Assembly: GCF_022374895.2 (NCBI RefSeq) | Contig: NZ_CP092423.2 | Location: forward strand, 558,001 to 622,000 | Length of the DNA: 64,000 nt | Direction of reading: 5' to 3' | Origin: Mycobacterium lentiflavum | Lineage (GTDB): Bacteria > Actinomycetota > Actinomycetes > Mycobacteriales > Mycobacteriaceae | Part shown: positions 16,324 to 25,260 of the stretch, in pieces | How positions within the stretch are numbered: the stretch's first letter is position 1 | Layout of the letters: each line of letters starts with the position of its first letter | Position numbers and translations under genes: made by a program | Notes under the pieces: generated by a model | Told to the model about the DNA's origin: nothing | The model's database searches: none | What the model saw: only the letters and a program-made list of their open reading frames with translations

Positions 16324-17418
16324 GTGCAGTCGCCACAGAGTCTGCTGGAGGACACGGATTGGAGCAGCCTCGAACACGCCTACGGCCGAGCCGATGAGGC
16401 GCCGTTCGAATTGCTGCATCTGCTCACTGAGGATGCCGAATTATGCGGCAACGCAATCGCTTTCCTCGACGCAGTAGTCCTGCATCAGGACGCGATCTAC
16501 TCCGCGACAGCTCCGGCGGCGCTGTTCGTGGCGGCGATCCTCGGCGACTCACGCACCCTCTTCGTGTGCGACACCACGCTGCCCTGGGATGATCGCGAAC
16601 GGCCGGTGCGGGCGGCGCTGCTCGAGTGGCTCGCTCGTGTCGCCGCGGCCGCAGCATGGCGCGAACTCGACCCGGACGTCGACCTCGAGGACGAGGGTGC
16701 CGGCGCGATCGAGGCGTGCCGGGCCATTCGGCGCGACTTGCACGCTTGTGTCGCACCATTTCTCGATGACCCGGATGCGGTAGTACGCCAAGAGGCCACC
16801 AATGCCATGGCCCAGCTGCTGCAAGCCCCGGAACTGGCGGAGTTCCGCCCCGCGGCTGCCGAGCGCTTGTTGCGCCGGGCGGCTGACGCGGCGCCGGTGG
16901 AACGAGCGGGCATCGCGCTCACGGTCGGCGCCTGGGGTATACCACCCGGAATGTTCCTGACCGACGAGCACTTCGGGGTGCGAATCTGCGCGGCGTTGAG
17001 CCCGGCGCACGATGATGTACCAGGGGCTCTTGAGGAAATCCGTGCAGCACTGCGTGACCCACACGCCGCGGATGAAATCTTCGACGAGAACCCGCCCCAA
17101 ATCTGGGGCCAGATGCGGTTCGCCCTCGTCGAGGCCTTGTTGCGCCGCACCGCGACATTCGACGAGATTGTGGACGAAGCGGTCGCGGTGGCACGGATGA
17201 CCAATGCCCACACCGTCGGCTCCGATTGGGGGCCGCTGCTTGTGCGCGCTTTTCCGAACGGCCATGCGCCCGGTGCTTCGCCGTCAGAGAACCAGCGTCG
17301 TTTCCTGGCGGCGATCGTCGACAACGACGAGTGCTGGGGCGTCACCGCTAATCCCTACGGCTGGTTCCGCGGCGTCGGGCTGCCCACGGAACGTGACGAA
17401 TTAAGTTCCCTCGCCTAA
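16324..17418 (+). CDS. Helical-repeat (HEAT-like) protein, unknown function
   Basis: A 364-residue soluble protein made of repeated helix pairs. One pair, VAPFLDDPDAVVRQEATNAM followed by AQLLQAPELAEF, is a recognisable HEAT-type repeat. It is acidic overall and begins with an acidic helix (LLEDTDWSSLEHAYGRADEA). No catalytic motif is visible. Such proteins are usually scaffolds. The GTG start at 16324 follows a region of decayed minus-strand coding sequence. It stands alone, and the MFS gene follows after about 40 bases on the same strand. Confidence 0.72.
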   Translation: MQSPQSLLEDTDWSSLEHAYGRADEAPFELLHLLTEDAELCGNAIAFLDAVVLHQDAIYSATAPAALFVAAILGDSRTLFVCDTTLPWDDRERPVRAALLEWLARVAAAAAWRELDPDVDLEDEGAGAIEACRAIRRDLHACVAPFLDDPDAVVRQEATNAMAQLLQAPELAEFRPAAAERLLRRAADAAPVERAGIALTVGAWGIPPGMFLTDEHFGVRICAALSPAHDDVPGALEEIRAALRDPHAADEIFDENPPQIWGQMRFALVEALLRRTATFDEIVDEAVAVARMTNAHTVGSDWGPLLVRAFPNGHAPGASPSENQRRFLAAIVDNDECWGVTANPYGWFRGVGLPTERDELSSLA

Positions 17419-17457
17419 GCGAGCGCAGGGTCCGCGCATGGGCATTAAGGTGTGTGC

Positions 17458-19488
17458 GTGGCTTTCGCCGCGAGTCGCAGCTTGGCACGCAACCCGCAGT
17501 TGCGCATGCTCATGTCTGCCTGGACGGTCTTCTACATCGGGGCGTTTGCGCATTTGGTCTTGCTCATCGCTTTCACCTTCGCGGCCGGAGGTGCTGCCAC
17601 TGTCGGTGCGGCGACCGTGCTGGCAACGCTGCCAGCGGGGCTGGTCGGGCCGCTGACTGCGTCGCTTGCCACTAGTTCGCGTCCGCAGTTTCATCTGGCG
17701 CTTGGGATCGGGGTTCGTTGCCTGGCGATGGTCGCGACGATCATTGCGGTGCTCAGCGGAGCGCCCGTCGGCGTCGTGCTGGTGCTCGTGGCCGTCGACT
17801 CCATTCTTTCGGCGGGGGTGCGGCCGCTGCACGGCGCGTTGGTGGTCCGACTTTCCAACACCGCAGCCGAAGCGGCCGCGGGAAATGCCATGACCAGCTC
17901 ACTGGTCAGCGCCAGCGCGTTAATCGGACCGGCGATGGCAGCAGTGGCGTTAGAGTTTGGGGGCATCGCCTGGGCCTTCGCGCTCCCGGCTACCACCTTC
18001 GCTGTCGGCTTGGTCGTGGCGCTGCTGATCCGGGTGCCGGATGCCGACGATTCCCAAACTCCTACCTCGGGGCGGTCGGGCGGGTCGGTGAGGTCGCAGC
18101 TCAGGATGCTGGGGGCGGGGTTTCGCGCCATCGCCGCAAGCCGTCCGGCCGCCGCGGCCACCGTGTTGTTCGTGGCCAACGTCACCGTATTGGGCGTCTG
18201 GTTTGTCGCCAGTGCATTGGTGGCCAAGGAGCGGCTGCATCTAGGCGATGGCGGTGTCACAACGATCATGACGCTGTACGGCGCCGGGGGATTGGTCGGC
18301 GCGCTGGCGACGCTGTCGATTGTCGCGCGGCGCGGCCTGGCCGGCGTGCTCGTCGGGGCGCTGCTCGGCTTAGCCCTGGCCTTCGCGTCGCTAGGAGCGA
18401 TCACTTCCCCTGGCATCGGCCTGACGCTGGCCGCTGGCCTTGGTGGCGCCGGTGCGGTCACTTACGCCATCGCGCCGACGTTGGTGCAGCGAAGTGTCGC
18501 CCGCGCCACGATGGTGCCGGCGGTGGCGAGCTTGCAGAGCCTGTACATGGTCGGCATGGCTTCGGGCGCGGTAATCGCGCCATTCCTGATCAGTCCGTTG
18601 GGGGTGCCCGAGACATTGAGCGTTGTGGGGGGTTTGGCGGGCCTGATCACGCTGTTGGCGTGGCCGCGGTTGCGCGGCGCCGACGAGTTGAGTGCTGAGG
18701 ATGCCGCCAAGCTGGCGGTGATTCGCGCCGCCCCGATGCTGGCCCCGTTGCCGGCGCTGGCACTCGAACAGCTTGCCCGCGCCGCAACGCACGTGACGTT
18801 GCCGGCGGGGTGTGAGGTGTTCCGGCAGGGCGACAGCGGTGACCGCTTCTACGTGATCGCCGCGGGCCTGGCCGAGGTCGCGGTCGACGGGCGCCGGGTG
18901 GCGACGCTGGGGCCTGGTGGGTCGTTCGGGGAAATCGCGTTGTTGCATAAGGCGCCACGGTCCTCGACAGTGACAGCGCGCGAGGACCTCGACCTGGTCG
19001 CCATCGACCGCGCTGAGTTCCTCAGCGCGCTCTCCACCGACAATGTGTCAATGGGCCGCCTCGGTCGGATTGCCGAGACCCGCGTGGAGACCCCGCCGGT
19101 TGCCGAGCGACTCGTCGAGTTGAACCGCGAGGCGGCGCTGGGCAGCGGGGCCGCCCGCGAGCTGCTGTCGTCGCAGCCACCGATGGCCACGATCGAGGCA
19201 ACGGCGCTGGGTGAGCTTGCCGATACGGCGCGGGTGTTCGAGGCCGGCGACGGTGCGCTGATCGCCCGCGAGGGCGACTACGGCGACACGTATTACGTGA
19301 TCGTCGACGGCGCCGCAACGGTTTTCGAGGGCGACACCGAGATCCGTGAACTGCGGCCCGGGGACGGATTCGGCGAGCTGGCGATCCTGCGCGACGTCCC
19401 CCGCACCGCCACCGTGAAGGCACTGGGCGACACCACGCTGTTGGCCGTCGACCGGGACGCCTTTCAGCGTGCTCGACAAGCGGGCTAG
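17458..19488 (+). CDS. MFS transporter fused to two cyclic-nucleotide-binding domains, copy 1
   Basis: The protein has 676 residues. Residues 1-400 are a 12-helix major facilitator (LRMLMSAWTVFYIGAFAHLV and onward). Two cNMP-binding domains follow, at about 435-545 and 570-676, each with a phosphate-binding cassette: FGEIALLHKAPRSSTV and FGELAILRDVPRTATV. The conserved Glu and Arg are present in both, so cAMP binding is plausible. Transport may be gated by a cyclic nucleotide; the substrate is unknown. GTG 17458 is chosen because AAGG (17447-17450) lies 7 bases upstream. The same context is conserved in copy 2. Its paralogue begins at 20504. Confidence 0.9.
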   Translation: MAFAASRSLARNPQLRMLMSAWTVFYIGAFAHLVLLIAFTFAAGGAATVGAATVLATLPAGLVGPLTASLATSSRPQFHLALGIGVRCLAMVATIIAVLSGAPVGVVLVLVAVDSILSAGVRPLHGALVVRLSNTAAEAAAGNAMTSSLVSASALIGPAMAAVALEFGGIAWAFALPATTFAVGLVVALLIRVPDADDSQTPTSGRSGGSVRSQLRMLGAGFRAIAASRPAAAATVLFVANVTVLGVWFVASALVAKERLHLGDGGVTTIMTLYGAGGLVGALATLSIVARRGLAGVLVGALLGLALAFASLGAITSPGIGLTLAAGLGGAGAVTYAIAPTLVQRSVARATMVPAVASLQSLYMVGMASGAVIAPFLISPLGVPETLSVVGGLAGLITLLAWPRLRGADELSAEDAAKLAVIRAAPMLAPLPALALEQLARAATHVTLPAGCEVFRQGDSGDRFYVIAAGLAEVAVDGRRVATLGPGGSFGEIALLHKAPRSSTVTAREDLDLVAIDRAEFLSALSTDNVSMGRLGRIAETRVETPPVAERLVELNREAALGSGAARELLSSQPPMATIEATALGELADTARVFEAGDGALIAREGDYGDTYYVIVDGAATVFEGDTEIRELRPGDGFGELAILRDVPRTATVKALGDTTLLAVDRDAFQRARQAG

Positions 19489-19572
19489 CGCTCGACGAGC
19501 CAACCCGGAGGATCCGTCGCGACACAGACTGGTCGCCGGCTGTCGAGCGATGAGCGAATTATGTTGTCTGAG

Positions 19573-20343
19573 TTAACTTTCCGCGTCGGAACCCAGGTAT
19601 GCGTCGGCCCAGGCGCCGATGATTCGGCCGGCCCGATGGGCCTGGCCGCGGGCGGTGAGCAGGTGATCGGATCCCTCGAGCGAGACGAAGCTGCGCGGGT
19701 GGCGGGCCAGCCGGAAGATCTCGCTCGCGTTCTCGATGCCGACCGTGTTGTCGGTGGGCGAGTGCAGGATGAGCAGCGGTAGGCGCAGGCTTTCGATTTT
19801 GTCGTGCAGGCGCGCCGCGCGGACATCCTCGACGAATGACCGCTTGAGGATCAGCGTGCGCCCACCGACCATCCACTCGGCGCTGCCGTCGGAAATGCAG
19901 CGGTCGACCACGGCGTCGTAATGCTTTTCGACGTGGCTGGGGTCAAACGGTGCCGCGACCGTGACGATCGACCGTACGCCCGGGGCCCGCATCGCCGCCG
20001 CGATCACCGCCGCGCCACCCCACGAGTGCCCGACCAGGATGTCGGCCGGGGTCCCGCGGCCGGCCATGAACTCGCATGCCTGGACGACGTCGTCGACCTT
20101 GACGGTGAACGACCCGTCGCCCCAGTTGCCGTCGGATCCACCGAGACCCAGCGCGTCGAAGCGCAGCATCCCAATGCCGTCCGACGCCAGCTGCTTGCAG
20201 ATCCGGGCCGCGGCCGGACTGTCCTTGCCGAGGGTGAACCCGTGCGCGAACACACCCCAGCCGCGAACGGCCGTGTCCGGGACCTCTATGACCCCGGCCA
20301 GATTCGCGCCCGTGCAGCTTTGGAACGTGACGCGTTCGCCCAT
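19573..20343 (-). CDS. Alpha/beta hydrolase
   Basis: A 256-residue hydrolase with the serine nucleophile elbow VGHSWGG (Ser107), a probable Asp198 in LHSPTDNTV and His227 in EGSDHLL, which completes a catalytic triad. The oxyanion region FAHGFTLGKDS and the phrase LRFDALGLGGSDG match the BAAT/dienelactone-like hydrolase group, often found as the N-terminal half of hydrolase-OsmC fusions. Here the OsmC half is absent. It lies antisense between the two MFS-cNMP copies. Substrate unknown, probably an ester or thioester. Confidence 0.88.
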   Translation of the reverse strand: MGERVTFQSCTGANLAGVIEVPDTAVRGWGVFAHGFTLGKDSPAAARICKQLASDGIGMLRFDALGLGGSDGNWGDGSFTVKVDDVVQACEFMAGRGTPADILVGHSWGGAAVIAAAMRAPGVRSIVTVAAPFDPSHVEKHYDAVVDRCISDGSAEWMVGGRTLILKRSFVEDVRAARLHDKIESLRLPLLILHSPTDNTVGIENASEIFRLARHPRSFVSLEGSDHLLTARGQAHRAGRIIGAWADAYLGSDAES

Positions 20344-20503
20344 AGTGCCGATCTAACTACGTGTGGCCCGACGGTGCCCCGCGCGCGGCTACGTCGGTCA
20401 TCGGGTAGCGCCTGCCCGGGCGGTGATTTCCAACCGGCTATGAACCGCATTTGAAACCAGCCTTGCAAGACGCGGCCGGCACCCATCCGCATAAGGTGTG
20501 TGC

Positions 20504-22534
20504 GTGGCCTTCGCCGCGAGTCGCAGGTTGGCGCGTAACCGACAGCTGTGCACGCTCATGGCGGCGTGGACTGCCTTTTATATCGGCGCGTTTTCGCACT
20601 TCGTCCTGGTCGTCACCTTCCTTTTCGCGGCGGGCGGTGCCACCACCGTCGGACTGGCGACCGTGCTGGTCACGCTGCCGGCGGGGCTGCTCGGGCCGCT
20701 GACGTCGCCACTGGCCGCGAGCGCGCGCCCAGAGCTTCATCTGGCTTTCGGTATCGGAAGTCGTTGCGTGGCAATGGCCGCGACCATCGCCACGGTGCTC
20801 AGCCACGGGTCCGTCGACGTGGTGCTGGTGCTCGTCACCGCGGAGTCACTGTTGTCGGCGGGAGTACGGCCGCTGCACGGTGCGCTGGTGGTTCGGCTTT
20901 CCAATACCGCCGGCGAGGCGGCCGCAGGGAATGCACTGACCAGCTCACTGGTCAGTGCCGCTGCGCTGGCCGGTCCGGCGTTGGCGGGAACGGCGCTGGA
21001 TGTCGTGGGAATCGGGTGGGCCTTTGCGCTCCCGGCTATCGCGTTCGCCGTCGCGATGGCAGCGGCGCTGTTGATCCGGGTGCCGCGCGCCGACGGTGAC
21101 TCATCGCGTAGCTCGGGAGGGTCGAAGGCTCCACGGGGATCACAACTCAAATTGCTCGGGGCCGGCTTTCGCGGGATCTTCGCCAGCCGTGCCGCCGCGG
21201 CGGCCACGATGCTGTTCGCCGTCAACGTGATTGTGCTGGGCGTCTGGTACGTCGGCGCCGCGCCGGTCGCCGCATACCGGCTACACCTGGGCGAGGCCGG
21301 CGTCGCGACGATCATGGCGTTCTACGGTGGCGGGGGATTGGTCGGCGCGCTGGCGACCCTGTCGATCGTCACGTGGCGCCGCCTGGCCGGAGTGCTCGGC
21401 GCGGGACTGCTCGGCATGGCGGCGGTGTTCGTGGGGCTGGGAGCGATCGGATCGCCGCCGGTCGGCCTGGCGCTTTCCGCTGTCCTGGGCGCCACGGGTG
21501 CGGTTATTTACGCCATCGCGCCGACCCTGGTACAGCGGGGCGTCTCGCGCGAGGCGATGGTGCCGGCGGTCGCGACATTGCAGAGCCTGTACCTCGTTGG
21601 CGAGGCGGTGGGCGCCGTCGTTACGCCGGTGCTCCTCGGTTCGTTGGGAGTTGCGGCCACGTTCGGCATCGTGGGTGGTGTGACAGGCCTGATCACGCTG
21701 CTGGCGTGGCCGCAGCTGCGGGGTGCCGACAAGCTCAGCGATGAGGACGCGGCCAAGCTGGCCCTGATTCGCGCCGCCCCGATGCTGCAACCCCTGCCGG
21801 CGCTGGCGCTCGAACAACTTGCTCGAGCCGCGACGCGTGTCGCGCTGCCCGCGGGGTGTGAGGTCTTCCGGCAGGGTGACCGTGGTGATCGGTTCTACGT
21901 CATTGCCGCGGGCGTGGCCGAGGTCGCGGTCGACGGGCGCCGGGTGGCGACGCTGGGACCCGGTGGGTCGTTCGGGGAAATCGCCTTGCTGCACAAGGTT
22001 CCACGCTCGTCCACCGTGACGGCGCGCGAGGATCTGGATCTGGTTGCCATCGACGGCGAGGAATTCCTCGCTGCGCTCAGCACCGACAGCGTGTCGGTCG
22101 GTCGCGTCGGCCGAATTGTCCGCGCCCGGATGGACACTCCGCCGGTTGCCGAACGCCTCGTCGAGGTCAACCGTGACAGGACGCTGAGCAGTGGGGCCGC
22201 CCGCGAGCTGCTGTCCTCGCAGCCACCGATGGCCGCGATCGAGGCGGCGGCGCTCGGCGAGCTTGCCGATACGGCGCGGGTGTTCGAGGCCGGCGACGGT
22301 GCGCTGATCACCCGCGAGGGCGACTACGGCGACACGTACTACGTGATAGTCGACGGCGCCGCAAAGGTTTTCGAAAGCGACACCGAGATCCGTGAACTGC
22401 GGCCCGGGGACGGATTCGGCGAGTTGGCGATCCTGCGCGACGTGCCCCGCACCGCCACCGTGCGCGCGCATGGCGACACCACGTTGCTGGCCGTGGACCG
22501 CGACGCGTTTCAGCGTGCCCGGCAGGCGCACTAG
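20504..22534 (+). CDS. MFS transporter fused to two cyclic-nucleotide-binding domains, copy 2
   Basis: A 676-residue paralogue of the 17458-19488 gene. It has the same length and domain order, with most positions identical, especially in the cNMP domains (FGEIALLHKVPRSSTV and FGELAILRDVPRTATV). GTG 20504 has the same AAGG-N7 ribosome binding site as copy 1, and the sequence around both starts (TAAGGTGTGTGCGTGG) is conserved. Differences concentrate in the membrane helices and in the linker near residue 205 (SSRSSGGSKAPRGSQ versus a different, equally polar linker). The duplication is therefore probably old enough for the substrate path to have diverged while regulation was kept. Confidence 0.9.
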   Translation: MAFAASRRLARNRQLCTLMAAWTAFYIGAFSHFVLVVTFLFAAGGATTVGLATVLVTLPAGLLGPLTSPLAASARPELHLAFGIGSRCVAMAATIATVLSHGSVDVVLVLVTAESLLSAGVRPLHGALVVRLSNTAGEAAAGNALTSSLVSAAALAGPALAGTALDVVGIGWAFALPAIAFAVAMAAALLIRVPRADGDSSRSSGGSKAPRGSQLKLLGAGFRGIFASRAAAAATMLFAVNVIVLGVWYVGAAPVAAYRLHLGEAGVATIMAFYGGGGLVGALATLSIVTWRRLAGVLGAGLLGMAAVFVGLGAIGSPPVGLALSAVLGATGAVIYAIAPTLVQRGVSREAMVPAVATLQSLYLVGEAVGAVVTPVLLGSLGVAATFGIVGGVTGLITLLAWPQLRGADKLSDEDAAKLALIRAAPMLQPLPALALEQLARAATRVALPAGCEVFRQGDRGDRFYVIAAGVAEVAVDGRRVATLGPGGSFGEIALLHKVPRSSTVTAREDLDLVAIDGEEFLAALSTDSVSVGRVGRIVRARMDTPPVAERLVEVNRDRTLSSGAARELLSSQPPMAAIEAAALGELADTARVFEAGDGALITREGDYGDTYYVIVDGAAKVFESDTEIRELRPGDGFGELAILRDVPRTATVRAHGDTTLLAVDRDAFQRARQAH

Positions 22535-22729
22535 CAGCCGATTTGCGCAGGCGCGGGGCAGTATTCGCGCTACCTACTTGTGACGGCGTCGTAACGTCAC
22601 CATTTGGAAACGGCGCGGTGCGGCGTGCGTCGTGCTGCGGGTCGCCCACCAACAATGGGGGCGGTCGTCGAGGGGCGACTTGGCTACGGCGATGTGGTTC
22701 TGCTGCGCGAATGAAGGAGTTGGACGTTG

Positions 22730-23272
22730 ATGACGATCTTCGATCGATTCAACATCGGTGTTATTGCTAGCGCTGGATTGTGCGGTGCCGCTATAGCGTT
22801 GAGCCCGGACGCTGCAGCCGTCCCATATATGACGGGCGGCGGTGCGTGCATGTACGGCCAGTCTGGCGAAGCCGGTGCGCCGGCAGCGGGACCTGTGGGT
22901 GCCGGGGGCGCAGCCGGAGCGGCGGCACCGTGTGCCGCCCCGTTGACTGACATGGCCGGTGTTCCCATGGTGGTGCCCGGCCCCGGAATTGTCCCGGTTC
23001 CCGCGGGTGCTCCGTTGATCGCCCTCGGACCGCCGATTCCTCCGGTGCCGGTGGTCCCCCCGTTGCCGTTTGCGCCTCCGGTGCCGATCGGTGCTCCGTT
23101 GCCGCTGGGTGCTCCGCTGGTTGCCCTCGGTGGCGTCGCGGATGCCCTTCCGGTCGCCCCGCTGATCGACATGTCGGGGGTGAAGGACGCGCCGACTGGT
23201 CCGGCGCCGACCGGTGGGCCGGTGGCCGGTCAGCCCGTTTCGCCCGGTCCCTCGCCGGTGCACGGAGGCTAA
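22730..23272 (+). CDS. Secreted Pro/Ala/Gly/Val-rich protein
   Basis: The protein has about 180 residues. A signal sequence (FDRFNIGVIASAGLCGAAIA, cleavage near DAAAVP) precedes a mature chain dominated by Pro, Val, Gly and Ala with phrases such as PPIPPVPVVPPLPFAPPVP. Two early Cys (GGGACMYG and AAAPCAAP) could form a disulfide. No domain is recognised. It resembles other mycobacterial exported Pro-rich proteins that may span or decorate the wall. AAGGAG (22713-22718) serves either ATG 22730 or the TTG at 22727. A strong terminator follows. Confidence 0.72.
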   Translation: MTIFDRFNIGVIASAGLCGAAIALSPDAAAVPYMTGGGACMYGQSGEAGAPAAGPVGAGGAAGAAAPCAAPLTDMAGVPMVVPGPGIVPVPAGAPLIALGPPIPPVPVVPPLPFAPPVPIGAPLPLGAPLVALGGVADALPVAPLIDMSGVKDAPTGPAPTGGPVAGQPVSPGPSPVHGG

Positions 23273-23294
23273 ACCCAAGCAGTGCAGTCAATGA

Positions 23295-23325
23295 CCCGCT
23301 GGGCCGCACCCAGCGGGCATTTTCA
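23295..23325 (+). terminator. Intrinsic terminator after the Pro-rich secreted gene
   Basis: A perfect 9-base stem CCCGCTGGG / CCCAGCGGG (23295-23303, 23309-23317) with loop CCGCA is followed by a T-rich run (CATTTTCATTG). It is 22 bases after the stop of the preceding gene. This is one of the clearest rho-independent terminators in the window. Confidence 0.85.
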
Positions 23326-23379
23326 TTGCGGGAGAGCACCTTTGGCCGGGAGCACACGCCCATCGGGCCGGCGCACACC

Positions 23380-23466
23380 CCACGGCGGGTCTGCCGTCGA
23401 GTGTGACGCCACGGCGGGTCCGCCGTCGAGTGTGACGCCACGGCGGCCCCCCGTTGAGCGTGACGG
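23380..23466. repeat. Three 29-base tandem repeats with an inverted partner
   Basis: Three consecutive 29-base units starting CCACGGCGGGTCTGCCGTCG lie at 23380-23408, 23409-23437 and 23438-23466, the third diverged. A fourth partial unit (CACGGCGGA) follows. An inverted copy of the core, TTCACACTCGACGCCGCC (23501-23518), lies downstream. The GTCGAGTGTGA core is familiar to me as a recurring intergenic word in mycobacteria. The rest of 23273-23560 contains only the terminator and this cluster. Confidence 0.8.
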
Positions 23467-23560
23467 CACGGCGGAAAATCCGCTGAAATCCCGCCGCGAG
23501 TTCACACTCGACGCCGCCAAGCCTCGCTAGAGATAGCGCTAGCGATTGTGCGACAACGGT

Positions 23561-24418
23561 TTACGACGAGGGCAGTTCGTTGGTGGCCTCGCGCACGACT
23601 ACTGGGTCGCCGACGTTGACCGTGTTGTAGTACCACTCGGCGTCCTCGGGGCTCAGGCTGATGCACCCGTGGCTGACATTCTCCAGCCCGAGCGAATTGA
23701 CCGCCCAGGGGGCGGAGTGCACGAAAAGACCATGGTTGGTGATGCGGACGGCGTAGTCGACCGTGACGAGATAACCGTCGGGATCGTTGACGGGAATGCC
23801 GACGCTGCTCGAATCCATTTGAACCGAGCGATCTTTGGACAGAACCGTGTAGGAGCCGATCGGGGTGGGATACTCGGGTCTGCCCAACGAGGCGGGCAGC
23901 ACGCCTTCTTGGCCGAAGTGCGGCCGATGGTGCGGCGACGGCAGTGACGACGGCGGTCCCGCCTCAGCCCCGTCGATGCTCACGGTGAAAGTATGCTCGG
24001 AGATGCTGGCAATACCGATGACCCTTGGGCCCGTCTTGATCTCCGTAGGCTGGCCTTCCACCGTCAGCGCGATCGTGGAGTGCGCGGGCCAGTATCGGTC
24101 CGGAATCCACTGCACCACTTTGTTGTCGAGCCACTCGTATTTACCGGTCATCGCGGGCGTCGATTTCACGTCCAGGGCACGCTCGGCGGCGCGCCGGTCG
24201 GTGACGGGGGCGCGGAAAGTCACGATCACGGGGTGTGCCACGCCGACGGCCTGGCCGCTTGTGGGCTGCACGGACGCGATGGGGAACGGTACATAGGACA
24301 GGCTGGCCGCCGCGAGGTTCACATCGGCTGGCGCCGGCAGATTCACGACGGCGGTCCCCGCGACCACGCTCGCGCCGATTCCGATGACAGCCACGGCACA
24401 CCGAATACCCGCGCGCAT
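23561..24418 (-). CDS. L,D-transpeptidase, LdtMt1-like
   Basis: A 285-residue peptidoglycan L,D-transpeptidase. The N-terminus is a hydrophobic anchor (MRAGIRCAVAVIGIGASVVA), followed by an Ig-like domain (about 60-155, VAHPVIVTFRAPVTDRRAAE) and the YkuD domain. The active site is the canonical H-x(14-17)-SHGC: LFVHSAPWAVNS, then ENVSHGCISL (catalytic Cys near 250). It should make 3-3 crosslinks between stem peptides and would be a carbapenem target. ATG 24418 is chosen because AAAGGAA lies upstream. The frame is open further to 24511 without a ribosome binding site. The layout matches Rv0116c rather than LdtMt2, and Rv0116c lies elsewhere in M. tuberculosis, so this copy is out of synteny. 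Confidence 0.93.
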   Translation of the reverse strand: MRAGIRCAVAVIGIGASVVAGTAVVNLPAPADVNLAAASLSYVPFPIASVQPTSGQAVGVAHPVIVTFRAPVTDRRAAERALDVKSTPAMTGKYEWLDNKVVQWIPDRYWPAHSTIALTVEGQPTEIKTGPRVIGIASISEHTFTVSIDGAEAGPPSSLPSPHHRPHFGQEGVLPASLGRPEYPTPIGSYTVLSKDRSVQMDSSSVGIPVNDPDGYLVTVDYAVRITNHGLFVHSAPWAVNSLGLENVSHGCISLSPEDAEWYYNTVNVGDPVVVREATNELPSS

Positions 24419-24610
24419 AACCCCAATTCCTTTTAACTGACAGAGTTGCAATAGGAATGGTAAATGCCCGCTGAACTGCGGAAGCGTAAGGGCGCGTTTG
24501 TAATTGATCAAGTGTCTGTCACGATTTGGCCACAGCGGTCCGATCTGCCAACGTGGGTCATACGCAGGGCGGATGTCTGAGCACCAGGGTTGTCAGCAGA
24601 GGAGGACGGC

Positions 24611-25252
24611 GTGTCGGCATGTTGGGTTCGTGGCATTGGTCTGGTGGGTGCCGCGCTGGTGTGCGCGACGGGTCTCGCGGGCCCGGCGGTCGCCGCGCCG
24701 CCTCCCGCGCCCGGGATTCTGGTCAGCGATGGAATCACCAAGTGCTCAACGGGTTTCGCGGCCCAAGGCGGCGACGGCAGCTACTATTTGTTCACCAGCG
24801 GGCATTGTGACCACGGGGCGCCGTTCACTTACGACGACAATGTCCCGCTCGGACACGTCACCGCCAGCGAGATGCTGGGCGACCTGAAAGACGCCGCGAT
24901 CATCCGTCTGGACCCGGGCGTCGGCGCCCCCGGCGCTGACGTCGGCGGCCAACGCGTTCGGGGCGCCTTGAGCGCTTCCCAGATCAAGGCGGGTATGCCG
25001 TTCTGCAAGTTCGGCGCGATGTCCGGTGAGACCTGTGGCTCCGTCAAGAACATCGATGGCGAAGTCGTCCAAGCCAACGTGTTCGCCCAGCCCGGCGACA
25101 GCGGCGGTCCGGGCTATGTCAAGAACCCGGACGGCACCGTGACCGCGGTCGGCCTGGTGATGGAGACGTCGCTCACGGGTGACCCCAACACGACGTATTT
25201 CGTACTGGTGCAGCCCCTACTCGGCAGCTGGGGTGTGCACCTCCTGGGCTGA
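24611..25252 (+). CDS. Secreted S1-family (chymotrypsin-like) serine protease
   Basis: The protein has 213 residues. A signal peptide (VRGIGLVGAALVCATGLAG, cleavage near AVAAP) leads into a trypsin-like fold with a complete triad: His65 in TSGHCDHG, Asp94 in DLKDAAIIRLD and Ser164 in QPGDSGGPGY. Two Cys pairs are available (KCSTGF with GHCD, and FCKFG with ETCGS), as in streptogrisin/alpha-lytic-like proteases, but there is no pro-domain. GTG 24611 is set by GAGGAGG about 5 bases upstream. It is convergent with the diiron gene (8 bases apart). Confidence 0.9.
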   Translation: MSACWVRGIGLVGAALVCATGLAGPAVAAPPPAPGILVSDGITKCSTGFAAQGGDGSYYLFTSGHCDHGAPFTYDDNVPLGHVTASEMLGDLKDAAIIRLDPGVGAPGADVGGQRVRGALSASQIKAGMPFCKFGAMSGETCGSVKNIDGEVVQANVFAQPGDSGGPGYVKNPDGTVTAVGLVMETSLTGDPNTTYFVLVQPLLGSWGVHLLG

Positions 25253-25260
25253 CGACGGCG

